Positions 53,568 to 64,000 of a stretch of 64,000 bases of DNA are shown one piece after another (position 1 is the stretch's first letter; the number at the start of each line of letters is the position of its first letter). The position numbers were made by a program, and so were the translations under genes. Below the pieces are notes generated by a model, which was not told the DNA's origin, searched no databases, and saw only the letters and a program-made list of their open reading frames with translations. The stretch comes from Acetobacteraceae bacterium. Lineage in GTDB: Bacteria > Pseudomonadota > Alphaproteobacteria > Acetobacterales > Acetobacteraceae. The stretch is from the NCBI GenBank assembly GCA_024280945.1, contig JAMXLO010000115.1, positions 1-64,000 of the forward strand, read 5' to 3'.

Positions 53568-53975
53568 GTGAAAATCAAAGTAAAAACCCCCGTCGTGGAA
53601 CTGGACGGAGACGAGATGACCCGCATCATCTGGGCGATTATCAAATGATAAGCTGATCCTGTCGCCTCTGGACATTAACCTTTAGTATTATGGCCTGGGC
53701 ATCGAATATCGCGGTAAGACCAACGACCAGGGTGACGGTCGAGGCCGCGGTCGCCATCGCCGAGAACAGGGTCAGCATAAAGTGCGCGACAAGCACGCCG
53801 GACGTGTTGCGGAGCGTCCCCATGGAGCTGCGGTACATCGAGGGCAGCGTGCCGCGGCTGTTGCCGGGTTAGAGCCAACCGCCGTGATCGGGCGCCACAC
53901 CTACGGCCGTATCTACCACGCCACCGAAATGCGGGGCATTCGGCACGGGCAGGTTATTATCTCCTTCCCACCGCA
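53568..53975 (+). pseudogene. icd: Decayed dimeric-type NADP isocitrate dehydrogenase (icd) fragment
   Basis: Starts GTG 53568 and gives [22 protein letters not shown], the exact style of the alphaproteobacterial/eukaryote-like dimeric Icd N-terminus, then a stop after 26 codons. In other frames follow DKLILSPLDINL-stop-YYGLGIEYR, VTVEAAVAIAENRVSIKCAT, TSTPD, VPRLLPG-stop and VIGRHTYG. Compared with the normal 400-residue protein there are at least two nonsense changes, three frameshifts and two internal deletions, and everything after about residue 150 is gone. An intact but unrelated monomeric icd lies 0.7 kb away on the other strand. Confidence 0.88.
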
Positions 53976-53983
53976 GGGCAGCC

Positions 53984-54656
53984 GTGGTGGTACCTGCCGC
54001 ATTGCGCACGGAGAAGATGCCGAAAGATGCGAAGCCATTGTTGGCTGCAATTGCGCGGGCGGTCCGGCTTACGCCGGACCAACTGCTTGCCGCCCGCCGG
54101 GTTACGTTGCCAATCGAACGGCGCGAGGAGGAACTATTCGAAGGGCGCATGGCAAGACGCATGATAGCGCAAGGTGTCATTTCAGACCTTTTCGCCACGC
54201 AGGCGGCCCACAAGGTATTGAGCGTCTGCGACCATATTCCGGTGGCCGACGCGGTGCTGCCTCGAGGATTGAATACATGGGAACAGCCATTTGCCGAATG
54301 GTTGGACCAGCAAGAGGCACGGTACTTTGGTGGTTGCGGAGCTTATCTCGCCCGAACGCCGCAGACGACTGGTCTGTCCGCATCGTGCTACCTGAGGACG
54401 GCAGAGGATTTATCCGGATTTTGTAATCTGCGTTGATGGGCGCAAGTTCGGTATTGCTTTGGCCGAGACCAAAGAACGGATGGACAGCACGAACACCGAG
54501 GCGAAGACGCGGACAGAACATCGGGAATATGGGCGCGCTCTCATGCTGGCCTATGACAAGCCACGGAATCGGTTCTACCGGTATGAATACAGCTTCGAGC
54601 GAGGCGGGAATTACGAGACTGGAATGCTGCGCCGTGAGGATCTGCTAGAGTCGTAG
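53984..54656 (+). pseudogene. C-terminal remnant of a type III restriction-like helicase
   Basis: Three frames carry consecutive pieces: GLNTWEQPFAEWLDQQE (first frame), LWWLRSLSRPN and DDWSVRIVLPEDGRG (second), RIYPDFVICVDGRKFGIALAETKERMD through EYGRALMLAYDKPRNRFYRYE (third). The order W-W, YPDF, ETK resembles the C-terminal nuclease-like end of DEAD/DEAH helicases of the type III restriction (Res) family. No start or helicase core remains. Two frameshifts separate the blocks. It could be the trace of a lost defence or mobile gene. Confidence 0.55.
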
Positions 54657-54717
54657 GGCGCGGCCACAAGAAAGCCGACCCGCCCTTGTCCTCCAAGGCG
54701 GGGTCCCCCACGCCGCC

Positions 54718-57283
<2,566 letters not shown>

Positions 57284-57949
57284 TCAGCCCGACAGCGCGG
57301 CGCGATAGTCCTCGCGCCCCTGTGCGTAACGCGGTGCCACCAGTTGCCGCACCTCCTCCGGCGCCCGATCGGGATGACCCGAGTCGAACGGCGGGTCGGG
57401 ATCGTACTCGATGCCAAGCTGGATGGACCGCGCGACGTTCTCTCCTGCCAGACGCGCGACAATGCGCAGCGCAAAGTCGATCCCCGACGTCACGCCGCCG
57501 GCGGTGATCACCTTGCCATCCCACACGACGCGCGCCGGTTCGTGTGTGGCACCCACCAGCGGCAGCAGCTCGGTATAGGCCCAGTGCGTGGTTGCGCGAT
57601 GCCCTTGCAGCAGGCCCGCGGCACCGAGGATGAAGGCGCCGGTGCACACCGAGGTCACATAGCGCGCGCCTTCCGCCATGCGTCGCACGAAGCCGACAGT
57701 TTCCGCATCGCGCATCGCCGCGGCGACGCCGAACCCACCCGGAACGCAGATCAGGTCCAGCGGCGGACAATCCTCAAACGTCCTGGTCGGCACCAGCGAC
57801 AGCCCGCAGTCGCTCGGCACCGGATCGCGGGTCTTCGCCACGATTTGTGTCTCCGAGTCCGGCAACCGGCTCAGTACCTGCAGCGGGCCGGTGAAATCGA
57901 GCTGAGTCAGGTTCGGGAAGATGACGAAACCGATGCTGATGGCGGGCAT
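57284..57949 (-). CDS. DJ-1/PfpI family protein, isonitrile hydratase-like
   Basis: A 221-residue DJ-1/PfpI (GATase1-like) protein without the AraC domain of larger relatives. It closely follows Pseudomonas isonitrile hydratase (InhA) as I recall it: IGFVIFPNLTQLDFTGPLQVL, TFEDCPPLDLICVPGG, and the nucleophile elbow YVTSVCTGAFILGAAGLLQGHRATTHWAY with active Cys about residue 103. InhA hydrates isonitriles to N-formamides. Start ATG 57949; the frame extends upstream without similarity. Substrate of this copy is inferred. Confidence 0.85.
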   Translation of the reverse strand: MPAISIGFVIFPNLTQLDFTGPLQVLSRLPDSETQIVAKTRDPVPSDCGLSLVPTRTFEDCPPLDLICVPGGFGVAAAMRDAETVGFVRRMAEGARYVTSVCTGAFILGAAGLLQGHRATTHWAYTELLPLVGATHEPARVVWDGKVITAGGVTSGIDFALRIVARLAGENVARSIQLGIEYDPDPPFDSGHPDRAPEEVRQLVAPRYAQGREDYRAALSG

Positions 57950-58333
57950 GGTGCGAGTGCTTTCATGCAGGGAAACGTGGTGGATCGAGCGGAGTGATGC
58001 GAGACGCTCTTTCGCCCTCTTCCATGTTGCTTGCCCTGGACCTGGGTAACAAGGGTCACCTCGTCCCGATGCCTCGCGACCGGCGTCTGCAGGCCACCCC
58101 ATGCGCACCACCACAAACCGTTGCCGGGCGTGCCAACCGGCGCGGACCGGGCAGTGCAACGCCGGCGCATCGACGCTGACCTGGACGCGAAGCCTGCACA
58201 GGGCCTACCATGGGGAGTGCACCGGGTCGGCGAAGGTTATCGAACCTAAGGCCGTGCCTTGGAATCAGCAATTCGCCTCGCTGCCCTCGTGCCTCGGTGA
58301 CAGCCGTCAAACACGATGATCGGGAGGGACACG
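57950..58333. other. Intergenic region before the CBS-BON gene
   Basis: 384 bases with no supported gene; divergent promoters for the flanking genes are expected. I see no hairpin or RNA gene in it. Confidence 0.4.
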
Positions 58334-59038
58334 ATGCGTGCAAGAGACGTCATGACCACGAACGTCATCACCGTCGATCCAGACATGTCGGTCCGTGACC
58401 TGGCCGCACTGCTCTCGGAGCGGGGCATCAGCGGCGCTCCAGTCGTGGACTCCAGCGGTCGTATGCTGGGCATCGTCGGCGAAGGTGATCTACTGCACCG
58501 TGCAGAACTTGGCACCGAGAAGCGCGACCAGCGCCGACATTCGTGGTGGCTTGAACATTATGCCTCGGGACTTGCCCAGGATTACGTGAAATCGCACGGC
58601 CGCGCAGTGAGGGACATCATGACGCGCGACGTGATCACGGTTACCGAGGACACCAGCCTCGCGGACATCGCGACGGAATTGGAGACGAAACGCATCAAGC
58701 GTGTGCCGGTCATGCGCGACGGGCAGATCGTCGGTATCATCAGCCGGTCGAACCTGGTGCGAGCACTGGGGGCGACGCTGGCAGGACCTGGCGCTGGCGC
58801 AGGTGAAGACGACCGCACCATTCGCACGGCCCTCTTGACCGAGTTGGCCCAACAGCAATGGGCGGCCAGGCTTTGGCAGCAGGACATCATCGTCAGCAAT
58901 GGGATCGTGCATTTGTGGTTCGGCTCGGACGAGTCCGAAGAGAGACGTCGAGCCGTACGGGTTGCGGCCGAAAACATCCCGGGCGTACGGGGCATAGAAG
59001 AGCACCTCGTGCCCGTACCACTGATGCCCCCGTTCTGA
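58334..59038 (+). CDS. CBS-domain pair plus BON-domain protein
   Basis: A 234-residue protein. CBS1 (about 1-60) begins RARDVMTTNVITVDPDMSV and contains GISGAPVVDSSGRMLGIV; CBS2 (about 92-150) begins VRDIMTRDVITVTEDTS with RIKRVPVMRDGQIVGIISRSNL. A short BON domain (about 162-232) follows (IIVSNGIVHLWFGSDESEERRRAVRVAAENIPGVRG). CBS pairs bind adenosine nucleotides; BON modules bind membranes. A GGGAGGG site precedes ATG 58334. Such proteins are often stress-linked; the role is not defined. Confidence 0.9.
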   Translation: MRARDVMTTNVITVDPDMSVRDLAALLSERGISGAPVVDSSGRMLGIVGEGDLLHRAELGTEKRDQRRHSWWLEHYASGLAQDYVKSHGRAVRDIMTRDVITVTEDTSLADIATELETKRIKRVPVMRDGQIVGIISRSNLVRALGATLAGPGAGAGEDDRTIRTALLTELAQQQWAARLWQQDIIVSNGIVHLWFGSDESEERRRAVRVAAENIPGVRGIEEHLVPVPLMPPF

Positions 59039-59060
59039 TCCGGCCTAGCCGCCCCAGTCT

Positions 59061-59089
59061 TCACCCCCTCCCCTTGCGGGAGGGGGTGA
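59061..59089. repeat. Palindromic repeat, 12-bp perfect stem
   Basis: TCACCCCCTCCC/GGGAGGGGGTGA around loop CTTGC, the strongest hairpin in the window. It shares its core with the hyuB-hyuA spacer hairpin. It lies 22 bases after the CBS-BON stop (possible terminator) and supplies the stop codon of the truncated response-regulator frame on the minus strand. Confidence 0.85.
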
Positions 59090-59195
59090 GGGGGGAGGGG
59101 CGCGCATCGCGCTTGCACAAAACTTGACGAACTTCGCGACGGAACAGCGCCTTGGCGTCGAGTTCGTCGTCCGCGACCAGCACCTGCGCGGTCAC
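59061..59195 (-). pseudogene. Truncated response regulator coupled to the multi-GAF kinase
   Basis: A 44-codon frame starts GTG 59195, overlapping the kinase stop (GTGA). It reads [20 protein letters not shown] then EVRQVL. This is the first strand and acidic pair (DDE) of a receiver domain of the kind usually encoded right after such GAF kinases. After about 27 residues the receiver text ends and the frame runs through the 12-bp palindrome, which provides the stop. The phosphoacceptor Asp and everything beyond are missing, so the protein cannot receive phosphate. Confidence 0.7.
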
Positions 59196-62100
59196 GCCGG
59201 CACCCGGGCGGCCGCTACGGTGCGCGGCAGCGTGACGACGAACTCGGTGAACGCACCGGGGTCGCTGTCGACGGTCAGCCGCCCGCCGTGTTGCTGCACA
59301 ACGATATCGTAGCTGAGCGACAGGCCCAGTCCGGTTCCTTCGCCAGCCGGCTTGGTGGTGAAGAACGGCTCGAAGATCCGATCGCGCACCGCCTCGCTGA
59401 TTCCCATGCCGTTGTCGCGCACGCGGATTTCCACCGCCTCACCCAGATCGCGCGTGGTCAGCCGCAGCGTCGGCTCAAAATTGCTGCCGTCCGTGGTCTC
59501 GGCACGCTCGTGCGCGGCATAGAACCCGTTGCCGATCAGGTTCAGCAGCACGCGGGTGATCTCCTGCGGATACATATCGACCTTACCAGCCCGCGGATCG
59601 AGGCGCGTCTCTATCGTGATGTTGAACCCCGGCGTCGCCGCCCGCGCGCCGTGATATGCGAGGTTCAACGCCTCCTGCGCCGTTGCATTCAGGTCGACCA
59701 TCCGGTGCTCGCCCGGGCCGGAGCGCGAATGCAGCAACATATTCTTCACGATACTGTCAGCGCGCCTGCCATGCTCGGCGATCTTTTCCAGATTGCCCTT
59801 CAACGTCGCGGTCAGCTCGTCGATCTCGCGACGAATATCGTCAGCCACGGTAAGCTTTCCCTGCGCCACAACCTCGTGCAGTTCATCCAGCAGATCGACC
59901 GACAGTTCCGAGAAATTGTTGACGAAGTTGAGCGGGTTCTTGATCTCGTGCGCGATCCCCGCGGTGAGCTGACCAAGCGAGGCCATCTTCTCCGACTGCA
60001 CCAGCCGATCCTGCGTGCGTCGCAGATCGGCGAGCGTGGTCTCCGCTTGCACACGTGCCCGCCGCGCCTCCTGGAACAGCCGCGCATTCTCGATCGCGAG
60101 CACGCACTGTCCGGCGAACGTCTGCAGCAGCGTCGGCACGGTCGGAGCAAAGCCGCCGACCGCGCGGCGCCGGATCACCAGGCCGCCCAGCACAGTGTCG
60201 TCACGCAGCAGCGGCACCGCCAGCAGGGCATGGATCCCGGCCTCCACCAGCGTGCGCGAACCGTCGAGATCCGGCGTCTGGCTCAGGTCCGAAATATGCA
60301 ACGGCGCACGCATCGCCGCACTATTGCCAAGCGGCGTTTCCCCGATCCGGATGCGACGGTCGCGCAGTATTGCCACACGCTCATCGCTCATGCCATAGGC
60401 TGACTTGGGCACGAACACCTGCGCATCGTCGTCGAATTCGTATATCGTCCCTTCGTCCGCGTCCGAGAGCTGAACAGCGCGGCCGATAATGGTCGAAAGC
60501 ACCGTCTCCAGTTCGAGCGAGGAGTTTACCGCGCGCAGCACTTCTTCAAGTGCCTGCAGCTCAGCAACCGAGCGCGTTAGTTCAGCAGTGCGTTCTCGCA
60601 AGGCTCGAAAGTTGGCGACGCTGGTGATCGCTATCACCGCCTGTTCCGCGAAGGTCTGCAGCAGAGCAACCTGACTGTCGGAGAAGCCGCCGGGCTCGAG
60701 AGCCCCCAGCGTAATGGCACCGATCGCCTCATTGTCCCGTAGCAGCGGTATTGACAGCTGCGACTTGTGCGGCAGACGTCGCACGGCCGGTATCGTGGTC
60801 TCCGCGTCCATGTCCCGCACATGGATGATCTGCTTGTCCAGGATGGCCCTGCACGTGATCGAGCCGCGCACTGGTGCCATCGGAAAGTATGCCCGATAGG
60901 CCGCCATCTCAGCTCCGGCAAGGTTACTGGTATACGCGCGGCGGTGAACCAGCGTACCATCAAATTCGCACAATGTCGCGGCCCAGGCGTTGCACAGCTC
61001 CTGCGCACGCTGGACGATCTGGTCGAATACCGGCTGGGTATCATCGGGCGAGGCCGACATGACCTTCAGTACGTCGATGGTCGCCGCCTGCTGCTCGATC
61101 CGTTCGCCGTACTCGCTGTTGCGCAGCGCCAGCGCCGCCGTCCGTTCCTGCAACTCGCAATAGGTCTCCGCACTGGTGATCGCGATCACCGCCTGTTCGG
61201 CGAAGGTTTTCATCAATGCGACCTGGCTCTCAGAGAAACCGCCCGGTTCCCAACTAATGATGCCGATGACACCGATCGCAACACCGTCGCGCAGCAACGG
61301 AACCGCCAGGTTCGAACGATGACCGAGGTCCCGAGCCACGTCCAGCAGGTGGGGCTCTTTCGTCATGTCCCGGACTTCGACGATCTGCCGATCCAGGACG
61401 GCACGACATGAAATCAATGCGCGGGTTGGAACCATGGGGAACAGGCGCTTATAGGCCTCAAGCGATCCGGGTGCCGCACCGGATTCGCTACCGTATTGCG
61501 ATCGAAAGTGCATTAACTCGCCGTCGTATTCGAACAGCATCACGGCCGGGGCATTGCACACTTCCTGCGCTCGCCGGGTGATCAGGTCGAAAACGGGTTG
61601 CGCGTCTCCCGGTGACGCCGACATCACCTTCAATACATCGATGGTTGCCGACTGATGTTCGATGCGCTCGCCGTACTCGCTGTTGCGTAGCGTCAGCGCC
61701 GCCGTGCGCTCTTGCAATTCGCGATACGTCTCGGCGCTGCTGATTGCGATCACCGCCTGTTCCGCGAAGGTACGAAGCAGCTCCACCTCGGCCACGGAAA
61801 ATTCGCCCGTCCTGCGCCGTCCTATTGCTATGGCGCCAATCGGCGCACCGGCGCGGAGCAATGGAACCGCGATGATCGCGCGCTTGGTTCGCTTTTGCGT
61901 GTAGTGATCGGGGTCCACCGACGCGTCCGGCATCTGCACGACATCCCGCGAAAGAATGGCCCTGCCGAACATCGTTTCTCTGCTGACTGGTCGCGGAAAC
62001 ACGGCCTCGAAATCCCCGCTAAGAAATCCACTATACGCCTGCAGGTGGAGCATATCGCTCTCGAGAAGGGCCAAGGTCGCGCCATCGGCTTCACAGAACG

Positions 62101-63934
62101 TCTGCGCCCGTTCTACGATCAACTTGAAAACCGGTTGTGCATCTCCGGGCGAGGCCGACATCACCTTCAGCACGTCGATGGTGGCGGCCTGCTGTTCGAT
62201 CCGCTCACCATATTCGCTGTTGCGCTGTGCCAGCTCTTCCGTCCGCTGGCGGAGTTCCGTCAGCAGCCGCGCGTTCTCCATCGCGATCACCGCCTGCGCC
62301 GCGAAGCTTTGCAGCAATGCGATCTGCCGATCGCCGAATGGCTTTACCTCCTGACGGTAAATGTTGATTATTCCCAACAGCGTATCGTCTTTGCGTAGAG
62401 CTACGGATACAGCACTGCGCGCGCCGCCAAGATCGACCATTGCACGACGTTGCGGATCGCCGTTCCGATAGACATCTTCGTCCATCAGATCCGCAATATG
62501 CAGAACGTCGGCCCCCTCACGAATTCTCCAGGCCAATGTGCCAGCCTGATAGACGGGTGGAGTGCGCAACCGAAACTCGGCATAGGCTTGCGGCAAACCC
62601 AAGAGTGCCGCCGGCAAGACACGCTCGCCATCGAAAATATGAAACTCGCCAAATGCCGCGTCACACAAACGCATGGCCTTTTCCAGCACCGTATCGAACA
62701 CCGGCCTCAAATCACCGGGTGACGCGTTGATGACCCGCAACACCTCGGCGGTCGCGGTCTGCTGCTGCAACGCCTCGCGCGTGTCGGTAATCAGCCGCGC
62801 GTTCTCCATCGCGATCACCGCCTGGGCCGCGAAATTCTGCAACAGTGCGATCTCTCGGTGGGAGAACTGGCGGACCTCGGAGCGACCAATCGCGAAGGCC
62901 CCGATGGCAACGCCGTCCTTGACCAGGGCAACCCAGATCAGTGTGCGCACGCCGGCCGCAAACGCGACCCGCGCGAGCCGATCGCCGGAGCGATAGAGTT
63001 CGTGCTCCGGCACATTGAATTGGAACAGGTGCTCGCCGCGCATTACCCGCTGCAGCGCCTGATAGGTGCCGCCCTCGCCACGTTCGCGCAGGAGCGCCAC
63101 GAAATCCGCCGAAAGACCGCTAGAGGCGGCCAGACGGCCACGCTCGCCATCGAATGTCCATAGACCGCCTCTGTTACCGCCACAGAGGCGGATCGCCTTC
63201 TCCAATATCGCATCGAACACCGGCGCAAGGTCGCCGGGCGACGAATTGATGACCTGCAGTACCTCCGCGGTCGCGGTCTGCTGCTCCAGTGCCTCGCGCG
63301 TCTCGGTGATCAGCCGCGCGTTCTCCATCGCAATCACCGCCTGCGCCGCGAAGCCTTCCACCAGCGCAATCTGCCTCTCGGAGAACGCACGCACTTCCTG
63401 TCGATACACCGTGATCAGCCCGAGCACCGTTTCATCCTTGCAAAGCGGCACCGTCAGTATCGTGCGCACGCCGCCAAGCTCGACCATCGCTCGCGTATTG
63501 GGATTGGCGCGATAAGCATCCAAAGCCATCAGGTCGATGTCTTGCAGGGACCGCCTCGTCTCGAGTGCCCGCGCGAAGGTGCCGCCGGGCTGTGGTACCG
63601 GCGGATTGTTCGCCCTGAACTCTGCATACGCCGCCGGCACACTGCGCTGAACTTCCAGCTGAAACCTCTCGCCGTCATAGGTGAAGAGCGACCCGAACGC
63701 CGCCTCGCCTAGCCGCATTGCCCTTTCCAGAATCGCATCGAACACCGGCGCCAGATCGCCCGCCGATCGATCTATGATCTGCAGGATTTCCGCGGTCGCG
63801 GTCTGCTGCTCCAGCGTCTCTTGATAGTCGCTCTTGTATCTGACCAGTTCGGCCGTCCGTGCCGCGAGTGCCTCGGTCAGCGCCGCGTTGGCGGATTTCA
63901 GCTCGGCAAGCTCGTTGTCCCTTGACGAAGCCAT
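59192..63934 (-). CDS. Giant soluble histidine kinase with seven GAF domains
   Basis: A 1580-residue cytoplasmic kinase with no membrane helix. A short coiled coil (1-40) leads into seven GAF modules, starting at about residues 40, 216, 388, 578, 755, 943 and 1128. Modules 1-3 share the linker [20 protein letters not shown]; modules 4-6 share the linker [20 protein letters not shown] and [11 protein letters not shown]; module 7 differs and leads to the kinase. The kinase has H1329 ([19 protein letters not shown]), N-box [10 protein letters not shown] and the G-box segment [12 protein letters not shown]. No receiver is fused. ATG 63934 follows GGGGGAAAG. Ligands of the GAF modules are unknown. 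Confidence 0.93.
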   Translation of the reverse strand: MASSRDNELAELKSANAALTEALAARTAELVRYKSDYQETLEQQTATAEILQIIDRSAGDLAPVFDAILERAMRLGEAAFGSLFTYDGERFQLEVQRSVPAAYAEFRANNPPVPQPGGTFARALETRRSLQDIDLMALDAYRANPNTRAMVELGGVRTILTVPLCKDETVLGLITVYRQEVRAFSERQIALVEGFAAQAVIAMENARLITETREALEQQTATAEVLQVINSSPGDLAPVFDAILEKAIRLCGGNRGGLWTFDGERGRLAASSGLSADFVALLRERGEGGTYQALQRVMRGEHLFQFNVPEHELYRSGDRLARVAFAAGVRTLIWVALVKDGVAIGAFAIGRSEVRQFSHREIALLQNFAAQAVIAMENARLITDTREALQQQTATAEVLRVINASPGDLRPVFDTVLEKAMRLCDAAFGEFHIFDGERVLPAALLGLPQAYAEFRLRTPPVYQAGTLAWRIREGADVLHIADLMDEDVYRNGDPQRRAMVDLGGARSAVSVALRKDDTLLGIINIYRQEVKPFGDRQIALLQSFAAQAVIAMENARLLTELRQRTEELAQRNSEYGERIEQQAATIDVLKVMSASPGDAQPVFKLIVERAQTFCEADGATLALLESDMLHLQAYSGFLSGDFEAVFPRPVSRETMFGRAILSRDVVQMPDASVDPDHYTQKRTKRAIIAVPLLRAGAPIGAIAIGRRRTGEFSVAEVELLRTFAEQAVIAISSAETYRELQERTAALTLRNSEYGERIEHQSATIDVLKVMSASPGDAQPVFDLITRRAQEVCNAPAVMLFEYDGELMHFRSQYGSESGAAPGSLEAYKRLFPMVPTRALISCRAVLDRQIVEVRDMTKEPHLLDVARDLGHRSNLAVPLLRDGVAIGVIGIISWEPGGFSESQVALMKTFAEQAVIAITSAETYCELQERTAALALRNSEYGERIEQQAATIDVLKVMSASPDDTQPVFDQIVQRAQELCNAWAATLCEFDGTLVHRRAYTSNLAGAEMAAYRAYFPMAPVRGSITCRAILDKQIIHVRDMDAETTIPAVRRLPHKSQLSIPLLRDNEAIGAITLGALEPGGFSDSQVALLQTFAEQAVIAITSVANFRALRERTAELTRSVAELQALEEVLRAVNSSLELETVLSTIIGRAVQLSDADEGTIYEFDDDAQVFVPKSAYGMSDERVAILRDRRIRIGETPLGNSAAMRAPLHISDLSQTPDLDGSRTLVEAGIHALLAVPLLRDDTVLGGLVIRRRAVGGFAPTVPTLLQTFAGQCVLAIENARLFQEARRARVQAETTLADLRRTQDRLVQSEKMASLGQLTAGIAHEIKNPLNFVNNFSELSVDLLDELHEVVAQGKLTVADDIRREIDELTATLKGNLEKIAEHGRRADSIVKNMLLHSRSGPGEHRMVDLNATAQEALNLAYHGARAATPGFNITIETRLDPRAGKVDMYPQEITRVLLNLIGNGFYAAHERAETTDGSNFEPTLRLTTRDLGEAVEIRVRDNGMGISEAVRDRIFEPFFTTKPAGEGTGLGLSLSYDIVVQQHGGRLTVDSDPGAFTEFVVTLPRTVAAARVPA

Positions 63935-64000
63935 CTTTCCCCCTGCCGGCCCAGTTCGTTCCTAGGCTGCTCAAGATATTAGTCTCGTGCCGCATCCCGA

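Noticed and set aside
53869-54213. Minus-strand 114-codon frame opposite the icd remnant
   Set aside because: Its text is the antisense image of the icd fragment (GRHTYG region) and shows no family of its own.

Overview
The window is GC-rich and densely packed, with short intergenic gaps and many 4-base ATGA overlaps. Its families (alphaproteobacterial ThyX type, class IIA HAD protein next to pyrD, orphan periplasmic binding proteins, hydantoinase A/B, monomeric NADP isocitrate dehydrogenase) suggest a free-living, metabolically broad alphaproteobacterium, most likely Rhodospirillales/Acetobacteraceae. That placement is inference from gene content. No rRNA or tRNA gene was recognised.

Layout. 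1-5.4 kb: phosphate regulon on the minus strand (pstS-pstC-pstA-pstB-phoU-phoB), with a three-unit Pho box upstream of pstS. 5.4-16.2 kb: an orphan solute-binding protein overlapping an M20 amidohydrolase, a ChaB protein, a beta-lactamase-fold hydrolase, a DUF3237/mmsB/acyl-CoA ligase operon, a two-domain glycosyltransferase and an inositol-dehydrogenase-like oxidoreductase. 16.2-20 kb: small lipoprotein, thyX, two small single-domain proteins, then a decayed stretch with a broken IS5-type transposase and a lipocalin-like fragment. 20-32 kb: a catabolic block with an MFS carrier, a second orphan binding protein, an SDR, a multicopper oxidase, two tandem FMN alpha-hydroxy-acid oxidases and hyuB-hyuA. 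32-42 kb: an exopolysaccharide locus arranged around an 855-base divergent control region. Its genes are a WecA-type initiating transferase, a WecG/TagA transferase, a Wzc-type tyrosine kinase, a Wzy-like polymerase, a metallo-beta-lactamase-fold protein resembling half of CMP-sialate hydroxylase, and a secreted glycosidase-like protein. 42-50 kb: stress and housekeeping genes (DUF6496, YciE ferritin-like, DHFR-like, AsmA, flavoprotein, pyrD, HAD, Usp, NUDIX). 50-64 kb: two large sensor kinases flank a gene graveyard, an intact monomeric NADP isocitrate dehydrogenase, an isonitrile-hydratase-like protein and a CBS-BON protein.

Most notable points. (1) A dimeric-type icd gene decayed by frameshifts and stops lies about 0.7 kb from an intact, unrelated monomeric icd, which looks like a gene replacement preserved in place. 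(2) A 1580-residue histidine kinase carries seven GAF modules of visibly duplicated origin. Its coupled response regulator is reduced to about 27 receiver residues ending in a perfect 12-bp-stem palindrome. (3) The polysaccharide locus contains two unusual accessory proteins. I saw no CRISPR array, prophage or recognisable defence island; the only possible defence trace is the C-terminal remnant of a type-III-restriction-like helicase.
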